64,000 bases of DNA from assembly GCA_009691915.1 (NCBI GenBank), contig SIAD01000001.1, positions 124,001-188,000 on the forward strand. Direction: 5' to 3'. The stretch is from Phycisphaerales bacterium. Lineage in GTDB: Bacteria > Planctomycetota > Phycisphaerae > Phycisphaerales > SM1A02. Each line of letters begins with the position of its first letter. The first letter of the stretch is position 1. This document shows, one piece after another, positions 8,739 to 17,008 of the stretch. The translations under genes were made by a program, and so were the position numbers. The notes under the pieces are model-generated. The model was not told where the DNA came from and searched no databases. It saw only the letters and a program-made list of their open reading frames with translations.

Positions 8739-9503
8739 TCAGCTCGCCTGCAGGCGTTCGACGACGGCCTTGAGGTCCGACCACACTTCGGACCGGGTCT
8801 GCTGTGTGTAGTTGCGCAGGAGGTAGGCCGGATGAAAGGTCGGCATGACTGGAATCGCATCGGCACCGCTCCCCGCAGGCGGGATCCAACTCGTCCATTT
8901 CCCCCGCAACTTCGTGATTCCAGTGTCGACATTCAGGAGCAGCTGCGTCGCCGGTCCGCCAAGCGGCACGAGGACCCTTGGTCGAACGATGAGGATTTGC
9001 TCAGTCAGGTACGGCCCGCACTTTGCGATTTCATCAGGAAGTGGCGTCCTGTTGTTGGGTGGGCGACACTTGAGGACATTGGCGATGTAGCAGTCTTCGC
9101 GGCGGAAACCCATGGCACGGATCATCTCGTCGAGCTTCTGACCGGCCCTTCCCACGAACGGACGGCCCACCTGGTCCTCGGTCTCGCCCGGAGCTTCCCC
9201 GACGAAGAAGATTTCAGCAGATGCGCTCCCCTCACCAAAGACAGTTCGGGTGTGAGATCGCGATGCGGTGCAGTGCGGACACTCCGTATCGTGCCGCAGT
9301 TGCAGCTCGGCAAGCCGCGACTCCCGGTCGGTGCCACCAGATGGAATCACCCGTTGGATCGGCGCGGACAGGTTTGCTGCAGGCGGCTCCGCGGCCAGTC
9401 CAACCACCCACGGGACATCGACGGCCCCCATCAGCATGTCGCACTCAACGAGGCGACGCGCCTGGTCAGCGGGTCTTGGGTCCATCTGGTCGCCCCGGCT
9501 CAT
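8739..9503 (-). CDS. Family 4 uracil-DNA glycosylase (Fe-S)
   Basis: Base-excision repair enzyme removing uracil from DNA. The core has the family-4 motifs GEAPG (102-106), a KCRPP-N-R stretch near 145-152 and HPAYLLR (224-230). The four Cys expected to hold the 4Fe-4S cluster are C75, C78, C146 and C162. The 254 aa include an N-terminal extension of ~65 aa before the first Cys pair. The ATG at 9503 overlaps the upstream gene by 38 nt; the internal ATG at 9485 is an alternative start. Cotranscribed with the upstream hypothetical gene. Confidence 0.93.
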   Translation of the reverse strand: MSRGDQMDPRPADQARRLVECDMLMGAVDVPWVVGLAAEPPAANLSAPIQRVIPSGGTDRESRLAELQLRHDTECPHCTASRSHTRTVFGEGSASAEIFFVGEAPGETEDQVGRPFVGRAGQKLDEMIRAMGFRREDCYIANVLKCRPPNNRTPLPDEIAKCGPYLTEQILIVRPRVLVPLGGPATQLLLNVDTGITKLRGKWTSWIPPAGSGADAIPVMPTFHPAYLLRNYTQQTRSEVWSDLKAVVERLQAS

Positions 9504-10047
9504 CGGCCAGTTGGAACATCGACTGCGTCCTCAGGACGAGCCCGCAGTCACTACGCAGATGCCAACTTTGCGCATGGATTTCGGACCGGTACCGTTGCAG
9601 ATCGACAATGGAGAGATTGGGTTTGTTGGTCGTCGGATCGTTCCACGCGACCATGAGCGACTCGTTCTCCCGACCGTGGACCAGCATTTCCTTGTAGGTG
9701 CCCAGATACAGGTGTTCGGCGAGGGTTTCGGTCTGGACCGTCGTCATATAGCTCAGACTCTCCGAGATTGTCTCCTCGTGGTCATGCTCGCCCGCGCAGA
9801 TCATGTTGGTGGTCAGCCCGCGCTCGGGCAGCCCCTGTGGCTGCTCGGTCACGACCTCGACAACGCATGTGTCCCCCATCTGGTAGCGGCTCGCATGCCC
9901 CCCCTTGCAGACCCAGGCTTCCGCTTCAAGTGCGCCGTTTTCAATCCGGCGTCGGCCCTCAATGGCGAAGAACTCCGGGTGGACGGCCTTTCGGTACACG
10001 AGCAGCGTATAGGACTGGAGGCTGTTTGACTTCGGTGGGGTCGTCAT
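9466..10047 (-). CDS. Conserved hypothetical protein, possibly DUF2617-like
   Basis: About 193 aa from the ATG at 10047. The frame is open to a GTG at 10089, but I prefer 10047 because a TACGAT hexamer lies 11 nt upstream of it and the first conserved-looking residues follow. The region YTLLVYRKAVHPEFF and the later AGEHDHEE resemble my recollection of the DUF2617 family, whose function is unknown. This assignment is tentative. No signal peptide or membrane segment is seen. It overlaps the start of the uracil-DNA glycosylase gene downstream, suggesting translational coupling. Confidence 0.7.
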   Translation of the reverse strand: MTTPPKSNSLQSYTLLVYRKAVHPEFFAIEGRRRIENGALEAEAWVCKGGHASRYQMGDTCVVEVVTEQPQGLPERGLTTNMICAGEHDHEETISESLSYMTTVQTETLAEHLYLGTYKEMLVHGRENESLMVAWNDPTTNKPNLSIVDLQRYRSEIHAQSWHLRSDCGLVLRTQSMFQLADEPGRPDGPKTR

Positions 10048-10136
10048 GGGCGAGTTCGATCGTAGCGATTTATCTCTCAAAGGCAACACTCCTGAGGAGA
10101 ATCATTCGAGGGCCTAACACCCGCAAAACAGAGAGA

Positions 10137-10160
10137 GGGCGGACCCTTTCGGATCCGCCC
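10137..10160 (-). terminator. Terminator of RNase P RNA
   Basis: 10-bp stem with one T-G wobble and a GAAA loop on the minus strand, followed by a pyrimidine/T-rich run (TCTCTCTGTTTT). It starts a few bases after the RNase P RNA 3' end. Confidence 0.85.
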
Positions 10161-10161
10161 A

Positions 10162-10534
10162 ACGCTGTGGTCGTAAGCCGAATTCTGTTCCCTTGCGGGT
10201 GACGGCCATTTCTCTCTGGACCACCGTTGCCGATGGCCTCGAAGCACGCTACCCGTCCTCGACCTGCGGACAGCAGGCGACGGCTGAACCGTCAGAGGAC
10301 TGCTTGCGCTTGCACGCGGTGGGGTTTGCCCTGCCTGCCCCGTCACCGAGGCAGCGGTGCGCTCTTACCGCACCTTTTCACCCTTGCCGTGGCTTGCGCC
10401 AAGGCGGTTTGTTTTCTGTGGCACTGTCCCGAGCATGCGTCAATGCTGGTGGTCGTTAGCCACCACCGTGTCCTGTCGTGTTCGGACTTTCCTCGCTCGG
10501 CACTTGACCGAGGGCGACCGTCTGACCACACCCA
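10162..10534 (-). ncRNA. rnpB: RNase P RNA, bacterial type A
   Basis: Catalytic RNA that matures tRNA 5' ends. Conserved blocks on the minus strand: GAGGAAAGTCC (10484-10494), the ACAAACCGCC, GGGTGAAA-type and GTGCGGTAAGAGCGCACCGC-type regions in the middle, GGCAAACCCC in the P15 loop (10321-10330), and ACAGAATTCGGCTTA near the 3' end (10174-10188). The P1 helix closes TGTGGTC (10524-10530) with GACCACA (10166-10172), which fixes both ends to within a few bases. The ~370 nt suit type A. The P15 loop reads GGC where E. coli has GGU. A TACCCT hexamer is placed correctly as -10, and a strong terminator follows. Confidence 0.97.
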
Positions 10535-10535
10535 T

Positions 10536-10541
10536 AGGGTA
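10536..10541 (-). promoter_or_regulatory. -10 box of rnpB
   Basis: TACCCT on the minus strand, placing the expected transcription start near 10530, which is the first base of the P1 helix. No convincing -35. Confidence 0.5.
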
Positions 10542-10545
10542 GCCG

Positions 10546-10551
10546 TAGACT
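10546..10551 (+). promoter_or_regulatory. -10 box of the 10558 gene, leaderless geometry
   Basis: TAGACT followed by exactly 6 nt and the GTG at 10558. No Shine-Dalgarno sequence. Lies 4 nt from the divergent rnpB -10. Confidence 0.55.
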
Positions 10552-10557
10552 TCGCGC

Positions 10558-11565
10558 GTGGCAGAGGACTCGGCGGAACCCTCGGGGAGCAGCGACGGTG
10601 CAGGAAGGCGACCGCTGTGTATCTGGCTCGCACGAGAGTGTGCCCCGTGGCTTGTCCAGTCGGTGGCCGCGACGCGGTCCAATGTCCTCGCGGTGGGCGC
10701 AGAGGAGCGCGCCCTTCGCACCACCTTCGGCATCGACCCGGTCCACCACAGCGATCTGCGCTCCTTCTGCTCGCTGACCACCGAGTTGCCGATGCTCTTC
10801 TGCGGGTTTGGTCAGACCGAGGCCTCCGAGCAGGTTCTCCGCGGTCGGGCGGTGGTGTACACAACGGAACCGTGGATTGTGAGAGGGTCGACGAGTCAAT
10901 CCGCGGCGTTCGAAGTAGTCCTGCCTGGCATCCCGCCTGATGGGCCATTCGCGAGCGCCACTGAGTCCCTGCGGGAACTCGGAATGCCCACCGCCATGCA
11001 CACCGAGTCGTTCGGCGAAGTTACGCATGGGTCGATTCTCGCTCGACTCAACGAAGCCGCACGACTGACTTGTGCATGGATGGGGGTTCCCAATCGTGTA
11101 TCGACGGCGGTTGCCGGCCAGTCGTTCATTCGGCTTGGTGAAGACCGCCCCGACTCAGCGAGCCGCTCCTTTCGACTCTGGAAGGGGACGATTGCTGTCA
11201 GCTGCCAGTTCCCCGACGGGCGTGCCGCGTCAATCGTTGCGTCGAACACTCATCCGGTGTGGAGCCGAAGAGCGGTGGCGAACGGAGCGTTCGGCACCAT
11301 GACTGTCACCGATGATCGGCTGCACTGGATCAGTTCGAGTGGGAGAGTTGTCGAGGGCGGTGACGAACCCATCCGTGCTTGCGCCTCCGAGCCGATCGCC
11401 GTGGTGTGCGCCGCGACTCTCATGGGTGGGGAGGCATTCGAGCGCTCGCTTGGGCCGGAGACCCACTCGATCTCAGGCGCACTCGTTGAGGCCGCGTGTC
11501 TCAGCGCACTGACAGGCGAACCCGAATCCCCATTGCGGATCGCGAGATTGCTGGTGCGGATCTAG
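10558..11565 (+). CDS. Uncharacterised protein with Gfo/Idh/MocA-like C-terminal half
   Basis: 335 aa, no signal peptide. The second half has features of Gfo/Idh/MocA sugar dehydrogenases: a beta-sheet run ending GAFGTMTVTDDRLHW and a terminal SALTGEPESP motif. The N-terminal half lacks a recognisable GxGxxG nucleotide site, so it may be a degenerate, non-enzymatic relative. This is inference from pattern only. The start is the GTG at 10558, supported by a leaderless -10 box. It is divergent from rnpB and converges on rplU, with four bases between the stop codons. Confidence 0.65.
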   Translation: MAEDSAEPSGSSDGAGRRPLCIWLARECAPWLVQSVAATRSNVLAVGAEERALRTTFGIDPVHHSDLRSFCSLTTELPMLFCGFGQTEASEQVLRGRAVVYTTEPWIVRGSTSQSAAFEVVLPGIPPDGPFASATESLRELGMPTAMHTESFGEVTHGSILARLNEAARLTCAWMGVPNRVSTAVAGQSFIRLGEDRPDSASRSFRLWKGTIAVSCQFPDGRAASIVASNTHPVWSRRAVANGAFGTMTVTDDRLHWISSSGRVVEGGDEPIRACASEPIAVVCAATLMGGEAFERSLGPETHSISGALVEAACLSALTGEPESPLRIARLLVRI

Positions 11566-11569
11566 GAAG

Positions 11570-11890
11570 CTATCTCACGATGTCGGAGATCTTGACTTCG
11601 ATCACGCCCTGACGATGCCCCTTGTGACGACGCCATCCCTTGCGACGGCTGTACTTGTTCAACACCGTCTTGGGCTGTCGTTTGAGTCCAATGACTTCGG
11701 CCGTCACGGACGCCTTGGCGACATACGGGGCGCCGATGGTGGCGGCGGTGCCGTCCTCCTGGCTGATGGCAAGCACGCGCGAAAAAGTCAGCGTCGAGGT
11801 GCCCTCGGGAATCTTGCGGAGGTCAACTTCGATCACATCGTCCTTGCGGACCATGATCTGGGTTCCACTGTCTTCGATGATCGCGTACAT
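11570..11890 (-). CDS. rplU: 50S ribosomal protein bL21
   Basis: Structural protein of the large subunit that binds 23S rRNA. 106 aa, typical length. The bL21 pattern is clear: MYAIIEDSGTQ at the start, then KRQPKTVLNKYSRRKGWRRHKGHRQ-type basic stretch (shown in pieces: KRQPKTV, KYSRRKGWR, HKGHRQ) near residues 70-95. The usual partner rpmA (bL27) is not downstream, so the L21-L27 pair is split here. The start is preceded by a run of C and a TATAGT hexamer, without a Shine-Dalgarno site. Confidence 0.97.
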   Translation of the reverse strand: MYAIIEDSGTQIMVRKDDVIEVDLRKIPEGTSTLTFSRVLAISQEDGTAATIGAPYVAKASVTAEVIGLKRQPKTVLNKYSRRKGWRRHKGHRQGVIEVKISDIVR

Positions 11891-11900
11891 GGGGGGAGGG

Positions 11901-11906
11901 ACTATA
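11901..11906 (-). promoter_or_regulatory. -10 box of rplU
   Basis: TATAGT ending 10 nt before the ATG. The 10-nt interval is all C and T, so no ribosome binding site is possible there. Confidence 0.5.
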
Positions 11907-11911
11907 CCTGA

Positions 11912-13105
11912 TCACCGCGCTTTCGCCAACGCTCCCAGCGAACCCGCGCCCAGTCGAGCCCCCGCCAGAGCGAGCGTCTCCATCCGTTTGCAGAAGGCGA
12001 ACCTGAGCCACCGCTGGTCGGGGTCCGCCTGATCATGGAAGGCACTGGCGGGGATCGAGGCGACCCCGGCTTTGACGAGGGTCGATGCCGCCGTCATGTC
12101 GTCGGGGAATCCTGCGGCGATGGCATCTGCCAGGATGAAATACGAGCCCTCGGGGTCGACGCACTCAAATCCAGCGCCGCGCAAAATGCTCAGGAGTGCC
12201 CCTCGACGCTCGCGGTACTCCCAGCGAAGCTGGGTGAGGTACGCACCGTCGTCGCAGACCGCATCTAGGGCTTCAGCGCAGGCCTGCTGCAGCGGAGTCG
12301 GGGCGCAGAATGTAAGGAACTGGTGCGCGCTGCGGATGGCCATCGAGATCGGCGCGGGGGCGACCGCCCAGCCGACCTTCCAGCCGGTCAGGGAAAAGGT
12401 CTTTCCAAGACTCCCGAGGATGACCGTGCGCTCGCGCATGCCGGGGAGCGATGCAATCGACGAGTGCTTGCGCGCGAATGTGATCTCGGAGTAGACCTCG
12501 TCGGAAAGGACAAGTGCGTCGAACTCGCGAGCTAGGTTCGCAACGACAGCGCACTCGTCGGGGTCAAACATCCGCCCGGTGGGATTGTGCGGGCTGTTGA
12601 AGAGAATCGCACGGGTCCTGTTGGAGAAGGCGCTGCGAAGCAGCTCGTCGGTGATGCGGAAGGCCGGACCCGTGAGTCGGACGCGGCGCGCAATCCCCCC
12701 CGCCATCGCCACGCACGCCGCGTAGGAGTCGTAGGAGGGATCGATGAGAACGACTTCGTCGCCGGGGTTTAGGAGGCCCAGAAGTACCGCCGCAATCGCT
12801 TCGGTACACCCCGCGGTGATGGTGACTTCGCGCTCAGGGTCCACCTCGAAACCCGCACTGTGCGCGCTGTAGCGCGCGATGGCGCGGGTTGCCGAGGGGA
12901 GCCCGAAGGAACGGGAGTATTGCCCTTGTCCCTCGTCGATCGCACGCTTCGCTGCCTCCTTGACGAAGCTGGGTCCATCGAAGTCTGGAAACCCCTGCCC
13001 GAGGTTCACAGCATTGTGTTCGAGGGCGAGGCGGCTCATTGTCGAGAAGATCGACTCACCAAACGGGGCAAGGCGATCGGAGGTCTGGTGACTTCGATGG
13101 TTCAT
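11912..13105 (-). CDS. PLP-dependent aminotransferase, class I/II
   Basis: Transfers amino groups using pyridoxal phosphate. The closest types are the kynurenine/methionine or N-succinyl-diaminopimelate aminotransferases, but substrate cannot be told from sequence. From the ATG at 13105 the protein has 397 aa. It has the NLGQGFPDF start, SPHNPTG (171-177), SDEVY, and the PLP-lysine motif SLGKTFSLTGWK (Lys near 235). The frame is open to 13165, but that would overlap the divergent pseudouridine synthase gene. The chosen ATG has GGGGAA upstream and a TATGAT -10 (13131-13136). Confidence 0.92.
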   Translation of the reverse strand: MNHRSHQTSDRLAPFGESIFSTMSRLALEHNAVNLGQGFPDFDGPSFVKEAAKRAIDEGQGQYSRSFGLPSATRAIARYSAHSAGFEVDPEREVTITAGCTEAIAAVLLGLLNPGDEVVLIDPSYDSYAACVAMAGGIARRVRLTGPAFRITDELLRSAFSNRTRAILFNSPHNPTGRMFDPDECAVVANLAREFDALVLSDEVYSEITFARKHSSIASLPGMRERTVILGSLGKTFSLTGWKVGWAVAPAPISMAIRSAHQFLTFCAPTPLQQACAEALDAVCDDGAYLTQLRWEYRERRGALLSILRGAGFECVDPEGSYFILADAIAAGFPDDMTAASTLVKAGVASIPASAFHDQADPDQRWLRFAFCKRMETLALAGARLGAGSLGALAKAR

Positions 13106-13142
13106 CGCGGCGTTCCCCAGCGGATCTGCGATCATAGGACCT

Positions 13143-13982
13143 GTGGGAATCCATCCTGTCGCCAACCCGAAGGTGACCTGCCGAGAGCTCTATGGCGATG
13201 ACTGGTTCGTGGCGTTTGACAAGGAGGCGGGCCGTGTCACCCAGCCGGGTGAGGGACATAAGGACGACAGTCTGCTGAATGGCGTGTTCGCCCTCTCGGG
13301 CGCTGCACAGTCGCGGCTTGGAAGCCTCCGCGACTGGGGGCTGCTACATCGCCTCGACAAGGACACCTCCGGCGTCGTGATCATTGCACGGACCAAAGAG
13401 GCCTACGACGGCATCCGGGCGCAGTTCGAGGCGCGAAAAGTAGAAAAGACCTACCTCGCGGTCGTGCGCGGGCGACTTCAGGCGCGCGCGGGCACTTGCC
13501 GCCACTCATTGCGCGAGGAGCGCCGAGGCGAGATGAAGGTGAGCGTCCTCGTCCAACGAGGCGAAGAGTGTGTCACCCACTGGCGCGTCCTCGCGTCGTC
13601 GGGGAATCTGATGGTGGTCGCCTGTGCCATCGAGACGGGAAAGCTCCACCAGATCCGTGCGCATATGGCCTACCTCGGAGCGCCGGTGGAAGGAGATGCC
13701 GTCTACCGCTCGCTCCTGCCACCAAACACGAGCAGGCCGCATGCGATCCGTGCCCGCCTGGCACCGTCCCTGCGGCTGCATGCCTGGCGGATTGCATTCG
13801 CGCATCCTTCTGATGGACGCAGGATCGAGATCGAGGCGCCGCCACCTCTGCCAATGGTCGATTCGATGAATCTGGCTTCGGGATCAACCTCCGCGTCCGG
13901 GGCGCCGGTCAACCGGGCGCTGCGGCGGGAACTCGACGCACTAGGGAGTTCCCGCTGGTGGGTCCGGACGGTGGCGAAGTGA
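13143..13982 (+). CDS. RluA-family pseudouridine synthase
   Basis: Isomerises uridine to pseudouridine in rRNA or tRNA. 279 aa with the catalytic motif HRLDKDTSG (69-77, catalytic Asp72), followed by the KxYxAxVxG block (KTYLAVVRG) and the KLHQIRAHM motif near residue 165. No S4 domain is visible, so it is an RluA/TruC-like rather than RluB-like member. The start is the GTG at 13143. The next gene begins with a GTGA stop-start overlap, indicating an operon. Confidence 0.93.
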   Translation: MGIHPVANPKVTCRELYGDDWFVAFDKEAGRVTQPGEGHKDDSLLNGVFALSGAAQSRLGSLRDWGLLHRLDKDTSGVVIIARTKEAYDGIRAQFEARKVEKTYLAVVRGRLQARAGTCRHSLREERRGEMKVSVLVQRGEECVTHWRVLASSGNLMVVACAIETGKLHQIRAHMAYLGAPVEGDAVYRSLLPPNTSRPHAIRARLAPSLRLHAWRIAFAHPSDGRRIEIEAPPPLPMVDSMNLASGSTSASGAPVNRALRRELDALGSSRWWVRTVAK

Positions 13983-14983
13983 CGGCCCCGGCTGCCGCAT
14001 CAGGATGGATCCGCCGCGCTTCAATCGTCGCGCTCAAGGCGACCATCGCCCTGTTGGTGACAGCGACCGTTGTCGGGGTGACTCTGTGGAACTGGCCGAG
14101 CGGGTTCTACAGGATCGCGACATGGCTGGCCAGACAGGGCGCGGGAATCGATCTCGTCTTCATAGATGTTCATGGAGATCCAACCCCCGCGCTTGACCGT
14201 GACGACTCGGAGGGCGCTTCTGCGGGCGCCGCCAGCGACCTCACGCCGATTCTTTTTCTGCACGGTTGGGGCACAAGCAAGGAGGCGTGGCTCGCGCAAA
14301 TGCGCCTCTTCGGGCGCGGACGCCGAGTGATTGCCCCGGATCTGCCTGGGTTCGGAGACCACCCGCTACGGCTTGATCAGGCCGCGCTAGACGGCGACGG
14401 GTATGTCGAGTGGATCGAAGCATTCCGGGTGGCGGCGGGTCTTGGGAGGGTGGATGTCGTCGGCGAGTCGATGGGCGGCGCACTCGCGGCGGCGTATGGA
14501 GCGAAGCACCCCGAGAGCGTCAGGCGACTCGTCCTCGAGTCGCCCGCCGGAGTTCGACCACCCCATCTGAACGCGTTCATGCAGGAGATCGCAAAGGGGG
14601 AGAACCCGCTGCGGATCGCCTCCGAAGAGGACTTCGACCGGGTGATCTCTCTGGTTTTCGCTCAGCCGCCTCCGGTTCCGACCCCAATCAAGCGATACCT
14701 CGTCGATCGCGCACAGCAGACCCTGGGACGGCAACAGGAGATGGTCGACACGCTGCGGGGGTTTCTGCTGGAAGGAAACGAGCCGCTCCTGGGTGCAATC
14801 CGCGCACCGACACTCGTCATCTACGGCTCCGCCGACCGAGTCACTGATCCGTCGATGCTGGAGGTGTACACCGCCGGGATCAAGGGTTCGACTGGCCTCC
14901 TCGTCCCGGGCGCAGGGCATGTCGTCTTCCACGACGCGCCGAGAGAGGTCTACCGCGCGGTGACCGAGTTTCTCAATCGTTGA
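13979..14983 (+). CDS. Membrane-anchored alpha/beta hydrolase
   Basis: 334 aa from the GTG at 13979, which overlaps the preceding TGA as GTGA; an upstream in-frame GTG at 13958 is possible. An N-terminal membrane helix is followed by the hydrolase fold: oxyanion stretch LHGWG, nucleophile elbow GESMGG, acid in GSADRVTD and catalytic His in GAGHVVFHD. The full Ser-Asp-His triad is therefore present. The substrate is unknown. The active domain should lie outside the cytoplasmic membrane. Translationally coupled to the RluA-family gene. Confidence 0.88.
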   Translation: MTAPAAASGWIRRASIVALKATIALLVTATVVGVTLWNWPSGFYRIATWLARQGAGIDLVFIDVHGDPTPALDRDDSEGASAGAASDLTPILFLHGWGTSKEAWLAQMRLFGRGRRVIAPDLPGFGDHPLRLDQAALDGDGYVEWIEAFRVAAGLGRVDVVGESMGGALAAAYGAKHPESVRRLVLESPAGVRPPHLNAFMQEIAKGENPLRIASEEDFDRVISLVFAQPPPVPTPIKRYLVDRAQQTLGRQQEMVDTLRGFLLEGNEPLLGAIRAPTLVIYGSADRVTDPSMLEVYTAGIKGSTGLLVPGAGHVVFHDAPREVYRAVTEFLNR

Positions 14984-15005
14984 ACTCTGAGTCTCGGGGC
15001 GGTCG

Positions 15006-16028
15006 CTAGAGCCTGGAGATGACAGCCGCTGTGAACTCCGCCGTCGAAAGAGTCCCACCAAGGTCGCGGGTCTTGCAGCCATCCACGAGCGCGCGGTCAT
15101 AGGCCTGCCTGATCCGGGTGGCGGTCTGAGCAAGGGCCGCGTCGGAGTGCATCTCGGAGAGGTAATTGAGCATCATGACGGCACTCATCGTGATCGCCAA
15201 GGGGTTGGCGATTCCCTTACCGGCAATGTCAGGGGCGCTGCCATGTACCGCCTCGAAGACAGCGGCGTGTTCGCCGAGGTTCGCCCCCGGCACGACACCA
15301 AGTCCTCCGACGAGCCCCGCACAGAGGTCGCTGAGGACATCGCCGTACAGGTTTTCCATGAGGAGGACATCAAATCTCGTTGGATCCTGCACCAGCTTCA
15401 TGCAGGCCGCATCGATGATGAGTTCTTCGTACTCGATCTGCGGAAACTTGGCATCGCGCACTTCTCGCGCGCAGCGGATGAAGAGCCCGTCGGAAAGCTT
15501 CATGATGTTGGCCTTGTGGAACACCGAGACCTTGCGGCGATTGCGGTGGACTACGTAGCGGAAAGCGAAGTCGGCGATCCGAAGGCACGCATCACGCGTG
15601 GCCACCTTCATGCTTGTCACGACTCCATGGGTGATCTCGTTCTCGATGCCCGCATAGAGCCCCTCAGTGTTCTCGCGGACGACGACGATGTCGACTGAGT
15701 CAAAGCGGGTCTTGACCCCGGCGAGCGACCGCACCGGCCGCACCGCACCGTAGAGATCGAGCGTCTTGCGAAGAGCCACATTGACCGAAGAGAACCCGCC
15801 TCCGACAGGCGTTGTGCATGGCCCCTTGAGCGCGACTCGATGGGTCCGAATTGCGTCCACGGTCGAGGGTGGTAGGAGCTCCTTCTCCCCTGCTTCGAGC
15901 GCGGCAATACCAGCCTTCTTCTCGACCCACTCAATCGGCGCGCTCGCGGCTGCGAGGATCGCGCAGGCCGCATGCGCGACTTCGGGACCGATCCCATCGC
16001 CAGGAATGAGCACTACGGTGTATGTCAT
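15006..16028 (-). CDS. NAD-type isocitrate dehydrogenase (isocitrate/isopropylmalate family)
   Basis: Oxidative decarboxylation of isocitrate to 2-oxoglutarate is the likely reaction. 340 aa with IPGDGIGPE near the N-terminus, VALRKTLDLYGAVRP (substrate loop), VVRENTEGLYAG, KANIMKLSDG, and the cofactor region HGSAPDIAGKGIANP. The S-x-N substrate motif (SSVNVALRK) favours isocitrate over isopropylmalate, and no leu genes are nearby. The compact length resembles NAD-dependent (mitochondrial-like) enzymes rather than the long NADP type. Homoisocitrate dehydrogenase cannot be excluded. Confidence 0.88.
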   Translation of the reverse strand: MTYTVVLIPGDGIGPEVAHAACAILAAASAPIEWVEKKAGIAALEAGEKELLPPSTVDAIRTHRVALKGPCTTPVGGGFSSVNVALRKTLDLYGAVRPVRSLAGVKTRFDSVDIVVVRENTEGLYAGIENEITHGVVTSMKVATRDACLRIADFAFRYVVHRNRRKVSVFHKANIMKLSDGLFIRCAREVRDAKFPQIEYEELIIDAACMKLVQDPTRFDVLLMENLYGDVLSDLCAGLVGGLGVVPGANLGEHAAVFEAVHGSAPDIAGKGIANPLAITMSAVMMLNYLSEMHSDAALAQTATRIRQAYDRALVDGCKTRDLGGTLSTAEFTAAVISRL

Positions 16029-16037
16029 CGGTCGCCA

Positions 16038-16043
16038 ACGATA
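16038..16043 (-). promoter_or_regulatory. -10 box of the isocitrate dehydrogenase gene
   Basis: TATCGT on the minus strand ending 9 nt before the ATG at 16028, no Shine-Dalgarno site. Confidence 0.45.
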
Positions 16044-16095
16044 GCAAAGCCGCGCTTGGCATCAGGAATGGATCGCCGGAGAGCGAGAAATGAAA

Positions 16096-16123
16096 GTCCC
16101 CCGAGACGATTGCCTCGGGGGGC
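16096..16123 (-). terminator. Terminator after the LysM gene
   Basis: 8-bp GC stem (16098-16105 with 16114-16121, extendable by two pairs) and an 8-nt loop, followed on the minus strand by ACTTTCATTTC. It closes the rhomboid-tgt-yajC-secDF-LysM unit before the isocitrate dehydrogenase gene. Confidence 0.7.
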
Positions 16124-16148
16124 TTGGAGAACTCGCGGTGATTGGCGG

Positions 16149-16961
16149 TCAGCCCTTGGCTGGAATCGTCAACTTCATGCCGACTTTGATCGCGCTGGGA
16201 TTTGAGCCGATCGCCGACTTGTTGGCGTCGTATATGCGCTTCCATCCGGAACGGTTTCCGTACAGCTTGTCGGAGATCGACGCCAGGGTCTCTCCCTTGG
16301 CGACGACATGTTCGGCCGCTGTCTCCTTCGCCGCCTTGGGGCTTGCGGACGATGCGGTGCGAATCGCAGACGCCGCTTTGGAAGGCAGATTGATCTTCTG
16401 GCCAACCTTCAGGTTCGACGCGCTCATGCCCGGATTCGCCTTGACGATCGAATGCCATGCATCGACATCGTGGAACCATTCACCGGCGATGGCGCTCAGG
16501 GTGTCACCCGACTTGACAACATAGGTCGTGTAGTCGTCAACTGGTTTGGCCTTGGCTGTTTTGACGACAACCGGGGCGGGCTCGGGAACCACTGGAGCCA
16601 TCGGTTCTGGAGACACAACTCCCGGGGATCCCATCGGATTGACCGGAGCGTTCCAGGTGAGCGGATCTGGGGAGTTGGTGGGCGGAGCGAATGCTGCTCC
16701 GTTCATTCCCATCGTGTCGTTGGAGGCGGTCAAACCTGCTCCAATCCCAGTTGCTGACGGGGGCTCCGGCAGCGCACTGTTGGGAGTCAGCGTCAGTGAT
16801 GACGCCTCGTCCATCGTGCCGGGATCTCCCGATGCCATCGGGTCCGTGGTCGTGGTTTGGGTCTGGTCGGTGCTGGGTGGTGCGAGGAATCCGTAGTAGA
16901 TCCCCGCCATCAGAAAGAGCCCGACGACTGAAAAAATGACGATCTTTGCTCCGCGAGTCAT
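16149..16961 (-). CDS. Membrane-anchored protein with two LysM domains
   Basis: 270 aa. An N-terminal membrane anchor (about residues 7-27) is followed by a long proline/threonine-rich low-complexity linker. Two LysM peptidoglycan-binding modules follow: one at about 143-193 (VVKSGDTLSAIA...VGQKINLP) and one at about 214-267 (VVAKGETLASIS...VGMKLTIP). It probably binds cell-wall glycan in the periplasm and has no catalytic domain. The start has a strong Shine-Dalgarno sequence (GGAGGT, 6 nt before the ATG). It lies 47 nt after secDF and is likely cotranscribed with it. Confidence 0.88.
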   Translation of the reverse strand: MTRGAKIVIFSVVGLFLMAGIYYGFLAPPSTDQTQTTTTDPMASGDPGTMDEASSLTLTPNSALPEPPSATGIGAGLTASNDTMGMNGAAFAPPTNSPDPLTWNAPVNPMGSPGVVSPEPMAPVVPEPAPVVVKTAKAKPVDDYTTYVVKSGDTLSAIAGEWFHDVDAWHSIVKANPGMSASNLKVGQKINLPSKAASAIRTASSASPKAAKETAAEHVVAKGETLASISDKLYGNRSGWKRIYDANKSAIGSNPSAIKVGMKLTIPAKG

Positions 16962-17008
16962 TGGTGGACCTCCATGTCCATTGATAGGTGATGAACCGTC
17001 CGTGAAAA

